DNA of 7,339 bases from Clostridiaceae bacterium UBA5444 (GTDB lineage: Bacteria > Bacillota > Clostridia > Clostridiales > Oxobacteraceae). Below, one piece after another: positions 5,367-7,339 of the stretch. The stretch is taken from the NCBI GenBank assembly GCA_002426575.1, contig DIRE01000024.1, forward strand, positions 28,481 through 35,819, in the 5' to 3' direction. The position numbers and the translations under genes were made by a program. A model generated the notes under the pieces. That model worked only from the letters and a program-made list of their open reading frames with translations, was not told the origin of the DNA and did no database searches. Within the stretch, counting starts at the first letter, position 1. Each line of letters opens with the position of its first letter.

Positions 5367-6589
5367 ATTACTTCCATCCTTTCCTTTACAAGCATATCAA
5401 AAGGCATTAATTCTTTGGCGGAGTGTATTTTGTATATCATCTGAGGATGAGGCGTAGAATCAATCTCAGCTCCATTTTCATCCCATATTGTATCAAGGGT
5501 AAGGTTAAAATCATCGCCTTTTGGGCTCATTATCTCAACTGAATCTCCCTTATATAGTTTATTTCTTTGCTCTATTGTTGCTATTTTGTTTATAGGGTCA
5601 TAATCTTTTACAATACCAACTATATCATAATCCCTAATATAATCGCTATTTTCATAAACTTGACCTGGGTTATTGTAATAAAAGCCTGTTGAAAATTGCC
5701 TATGGCTTGCTCTATTTAAATCTTTTAGCCATTTAGGATTAAACTTAGATTCTTTGCCATGCTGTATATATTCATCTATGGCCTGCCTATAGGCTTTAAC
5801 CACTGAAGCAACATAGAATGCACTTTTCATTCTTCCTTCTATTTTAAGGCTTGTAACCCCTGCCTCACAAACATCAGGGATATGCTCTATCATGCAAAGA
5901 TCCTTTGAATTCATTATATATGTCCCTCTATCATCCTCATATATGGGCATGTACTGTCCTGGGCGCTTTTCTTCCATAATATAATATTTATACCTGCAAG
6001 GATGGGCACACTCTCCCCTATTTGAGTCTCTTCCCGTCATATAATTGCTAAGAAGACATCTGCCAGAATAAGAAATGCACATTGCACCATGAATGAATGC
6101 TTCAAGCTCTAATGAATCAGGGGTATTTTCTCTAATTTCCTTTATTTCTTCTAATGTAAGCTCCCTGCCAAGTACTATCCTTTTAGCTCCAAGTTCATGC
6201 CAAAACATGGCAGACTTATAATTTACATTATTAACTTGGGTACTTATGTGTATTTCCATTTTAGAAACAACTTTTTTAGCAGTCATAAACACACCAGGGT
6301 CTGATAATATAATTCCATCAACCTTTGAATCATAAAGAAATTTTAGGTATTCATCAAGCCCCTCAAAATCATTATTATGAGGAAATATATTTACTGTAAC
6401 ATAAATCTTTTTATTTAGTTTATGGGCATATCGTGCAGCCTCTATTATTTCATCATTTGAAAAGTTACCAGCAAATGCCCTTAAGCCATATGCTGATCCT
6501 CCTATATATACTGCATCTGCACCATATATAAATGCAACCTTTAATTTCTCCATATTTCCAGCTGGTGCTAAAAGTTCAGGTTTGTTCAT
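5363..6589 (-). CDS. trhP: U32 family protein, probable tRNA U34 5-hydroxylation protein (TrhP/YrrO-like)
   Basis: The 408-residue protein belongs to the family once called collagenase-like peptidase U32. It has the N-terminal TIM-barrel start PELLAPAGNMEKLKVAF and GADAVYIGG at 24-31. The U32 signature EAFIHGAMCISYSGRCLLS is at 163-181. Four cysteines, C171, C178, C194 and C198, have the spacing I recall for the iron-sulfur cluster of E. coli TrhP (YegQ). KIEGRMK follows at 249-255, and a C-terminal beta-rich domain runs from about 325. Members such as TrhP and Bacillus YrrN/YrrO hydroxylate wobble U34 of tRNA using prephenate. The trmR-like neighbour, which would methylate that product, makes the role likely. 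The ATG has GGAGGG upstream and overlaps the methyltransferase stop by 4 bases. Only one U32 gene lies here, where Bacillus has the YrrN-YrrO pair. Peptidase activity is unlikely. Confidence 0.88.
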   Translation of the reverse strand: MNKPELLAPAGNMEKLKVAFIYGADAVYIGGSAYGLRAFAGNFSNDEIIEAARYAHKLNKKIYVTVNIFPHNNDFEGLDEYLKFLYDSKVDGIILSDPGVFMTAKKVVSKMEIHISTQVNNVNYKSAMFWHELGAKRIVLGRELTLEEIKEIRENTPDSLELEAFIHGAMCISYSGRCLLSNYMTGRDSNRGECAHPCRYKYYIMEEKRPGQYMPIYEDDRGTYIMNSKDLCMIEHIPDVCEAGVTSLKIEGRMKSAFYVASVVKAYRQAIDEYIQHGKESKFNPKWLKDLNRASHRQFSTGFYYNNPGQVYENSDYIRDYDIVGIVKDYDPINKIATIEQRNKLYKGDSVEIMSPKGDDFNLTLDTIWDENGAEIDSTPHPQMIYKIHSAKELMPFDMLVKERMEVI

Positions 6590-7257
6590 AAATTTCCCTC
6601 CAACTCATACTCATCGCCTGTTTTTAAACTAATTGCTACTCCATCTCCTATAGATAGAATAGATGTTTCGTAGTTTTTATTTTTAGATATAAATTCTAAG
6701 TAATTTCTCATTCTCTTTACTATTGTTATCTTTCTTCTTACAACAAGGTCATTATTTGCTATCATACCTCTAAATAAAACATTATCAGCAAATATTATTC
6801 CCCCAAGTTTTAAGCACCTATCACAGTATGAAAAAAATTCTTTATATTGACCCTTAGCAGCATCAATAAATATTAAATCAAATTTATCATCTATTTTAGG
6901 CAATACCTCTAGCGCATCCCCTTCAATTACTTGTATGCTATTTTCTAGCCCTGCACTTTTTATGTTTTCTTCTGCTTTCTCAATCATATCTTTATTTCTC
7001 TCTATGGTAACAATTTTAGCATTATTTGATGCTTTATTCATCATTATAGCAGAATATCCTATTGCAGTACCTATTTCAAGTATATTCTTAGAATCTTTCA
7101 TCTTTATTATTAAAGATAGTAATTTTGCTACTTCTCTTTGTACTATTGGTACATTATTTTCAAGGGCATAATCTTCCATAGATTTTAATAGCTCATCATT
7201 TTGAGGAATCATATTCCTTATATAATCTTCTACATAGTCATATACAATTTTGCTCAT
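6586..7257 (-). CDS. trmR: SAM-dependent O-methyltransferase, probable tRNA 5-hydroxyuridine methyltransferase (TrmR/YrrM-like)
   Basis: The 223-residue class I methyltransferase resembles the caffeoyl-CoA/catechol O-methyltransferase fold family (Methyltransf_3). Visible elements are motif I ILEIGTAIGYSAI at 59-71, the acidic ribose-binding E86 in IVTIERN, EGDALEVLP at 112-120, FIDAAKGQY at 130-138 with metal-ligand D132, and FADNVLFRG at 156-164 with ligands D158 and N159. In Bacillus subtilis the homologue YrrM (TrmR) converts ho5U34 to mo5U34 in tRNA. The coupled U32 gene downstream supports that role over small-molecule methylation. The start ATG has GGAGGG four bases upstream. It is the first gene of a three-gene operon ending with udk. 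Its upstream DNA holds a repeat-element tip from 7283, so its promoter is either within the 25-bp spacer plus the element, or beyond the window. Confidence 0.87.
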   Translation of the reverse strand: MSKIVYDYVEDYIRNMIPQNDELLKSMEDYALENNVPIVQREVAKLLSLIIKMKDSKNILEIGTAIGYSAIMMNKASNNAKIVTIERNKDMIEKAEENIKSAGLENSIQVIEGDALEVLPKIDDKFDLIFIDAAKGQYKEFFSYCDRCLKLGGIIFADNVLFRGMIANNDLVVRRKITIVKRMRNYLEFISKNKNYETSILSIGDGVAISLKTGDEYELEGNL

Positions 7258-7282
7258 TTTACCCTCCGATGCTTAAAAAATA

Positions 7283-7339
7283 TGGCTATGTTTTAAGTAA
7301 CTGTTGTTTTTTAAACCGGGTATGTTGATTGACTTCCGC
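7283..7339. mobile_element. Left-hand part of the MITE-like repeat element
   Basis: The inverted-repeat tip at 7283-7306 matches the reverse complement of 116-139 at 22 of 24 positions. The segment runs off the window in TGATTGACTTCCGC, the same 14 bases that open the window. It lies 25 bases upstream of the trmR start codon, so insertion here would have separated trmR from any older promoter or upstream partner gene. The DNA from 7258 to 7339 has no gene and no clear -35/-10 pair on the minus strand. Confidence 0.55.

Noticed and set aside
7258..7339. Promoter for the trmR operon
   Set aside because: No -35/-10 pair with acceptable spacing on the minus strand; TTACTT and TATTTT are only about 12 bases apart.

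Overview
The window is AT-rich DNA from a low-GC, endospore-forming Firmicute, most likely a member of the Clostridia. The evidence is an uninterrupted late mother-cell sporulation sigma factor (pro-sigma-K), purine-rich GGAGG-type ribosome binding sites, and a tRNA-modification/uridine kinase gene order like that of Bacillus subtilis (yrrM...yrrO-udk). I cannot name the genus from sequence alone. No rRNA, tRNA, CRISPR array, transposase or phage gene is visible.

Layout, left to right. (1) Positions 1-139 are non-coding and look like the right-hand part of a small non-autonomous repeat element. A hairpin terminator at about 141-177 follows. (2) Positions 3656 down to 207, minus strand, hold a compact type IV pilus motor operon in the order pilB (assembly ATPase, N-terminal domain missing), pilT (retraction ATPase), pilC (inner-membrane platform). 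Pilins, prepilin peptidase and the PilMNO alignment proteins are absent. (3) About 290 bp (3657-3946) form a divergent intergenic region with candidate promoters in both directions and a perfect 14-bp palindrome. (4) sigK lies on the plus strand at 3947-4666. (5) A long hairpin at 4672-4729 sits between convergent sigK and udk. (6) Positions 7257 down to 4737, minus strand, hold a translationally coupled operon of trmR-like O-methyltransferase, U32/TrhP-like protein and udk, with ATGA overlaps at both junctions. (7) Positions 7283-7339 look like the left-hand part of the same repeat element seen at 1-139.

How the genes work together: PilB and PilT are expected to drive extension and retraction of a pilus through PilC. 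The U32 protein and the methyltransferase are expected to act one after the other on wobble uridine 34 of tRNAs (U to ho5U to mo5U), and Udk salvages uridine and cytidine. SigK is the late mother-cell sigma factor, made as an inactive precursor with a hydrophobic N-terminal prosequence.

Nearly all genes are ordinary housekeeping or sporulation genes, and I see no convincing new multi-gene system. The best non-routine signal is at the edges. The first and last 14 bases of the window are identical, and joining the ends through that overlap gives a roughly 182-bp element with about 24-bp terminal inverted repeats and an internal hairpin, i.e. a MITE-like repeat. Either two copies flank this segment or the molecule closes on itself. 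Other points worth a look are the shortened PilB, the awkward translation start of sigK, and the palindrome in the sigK/pilB promoter region.
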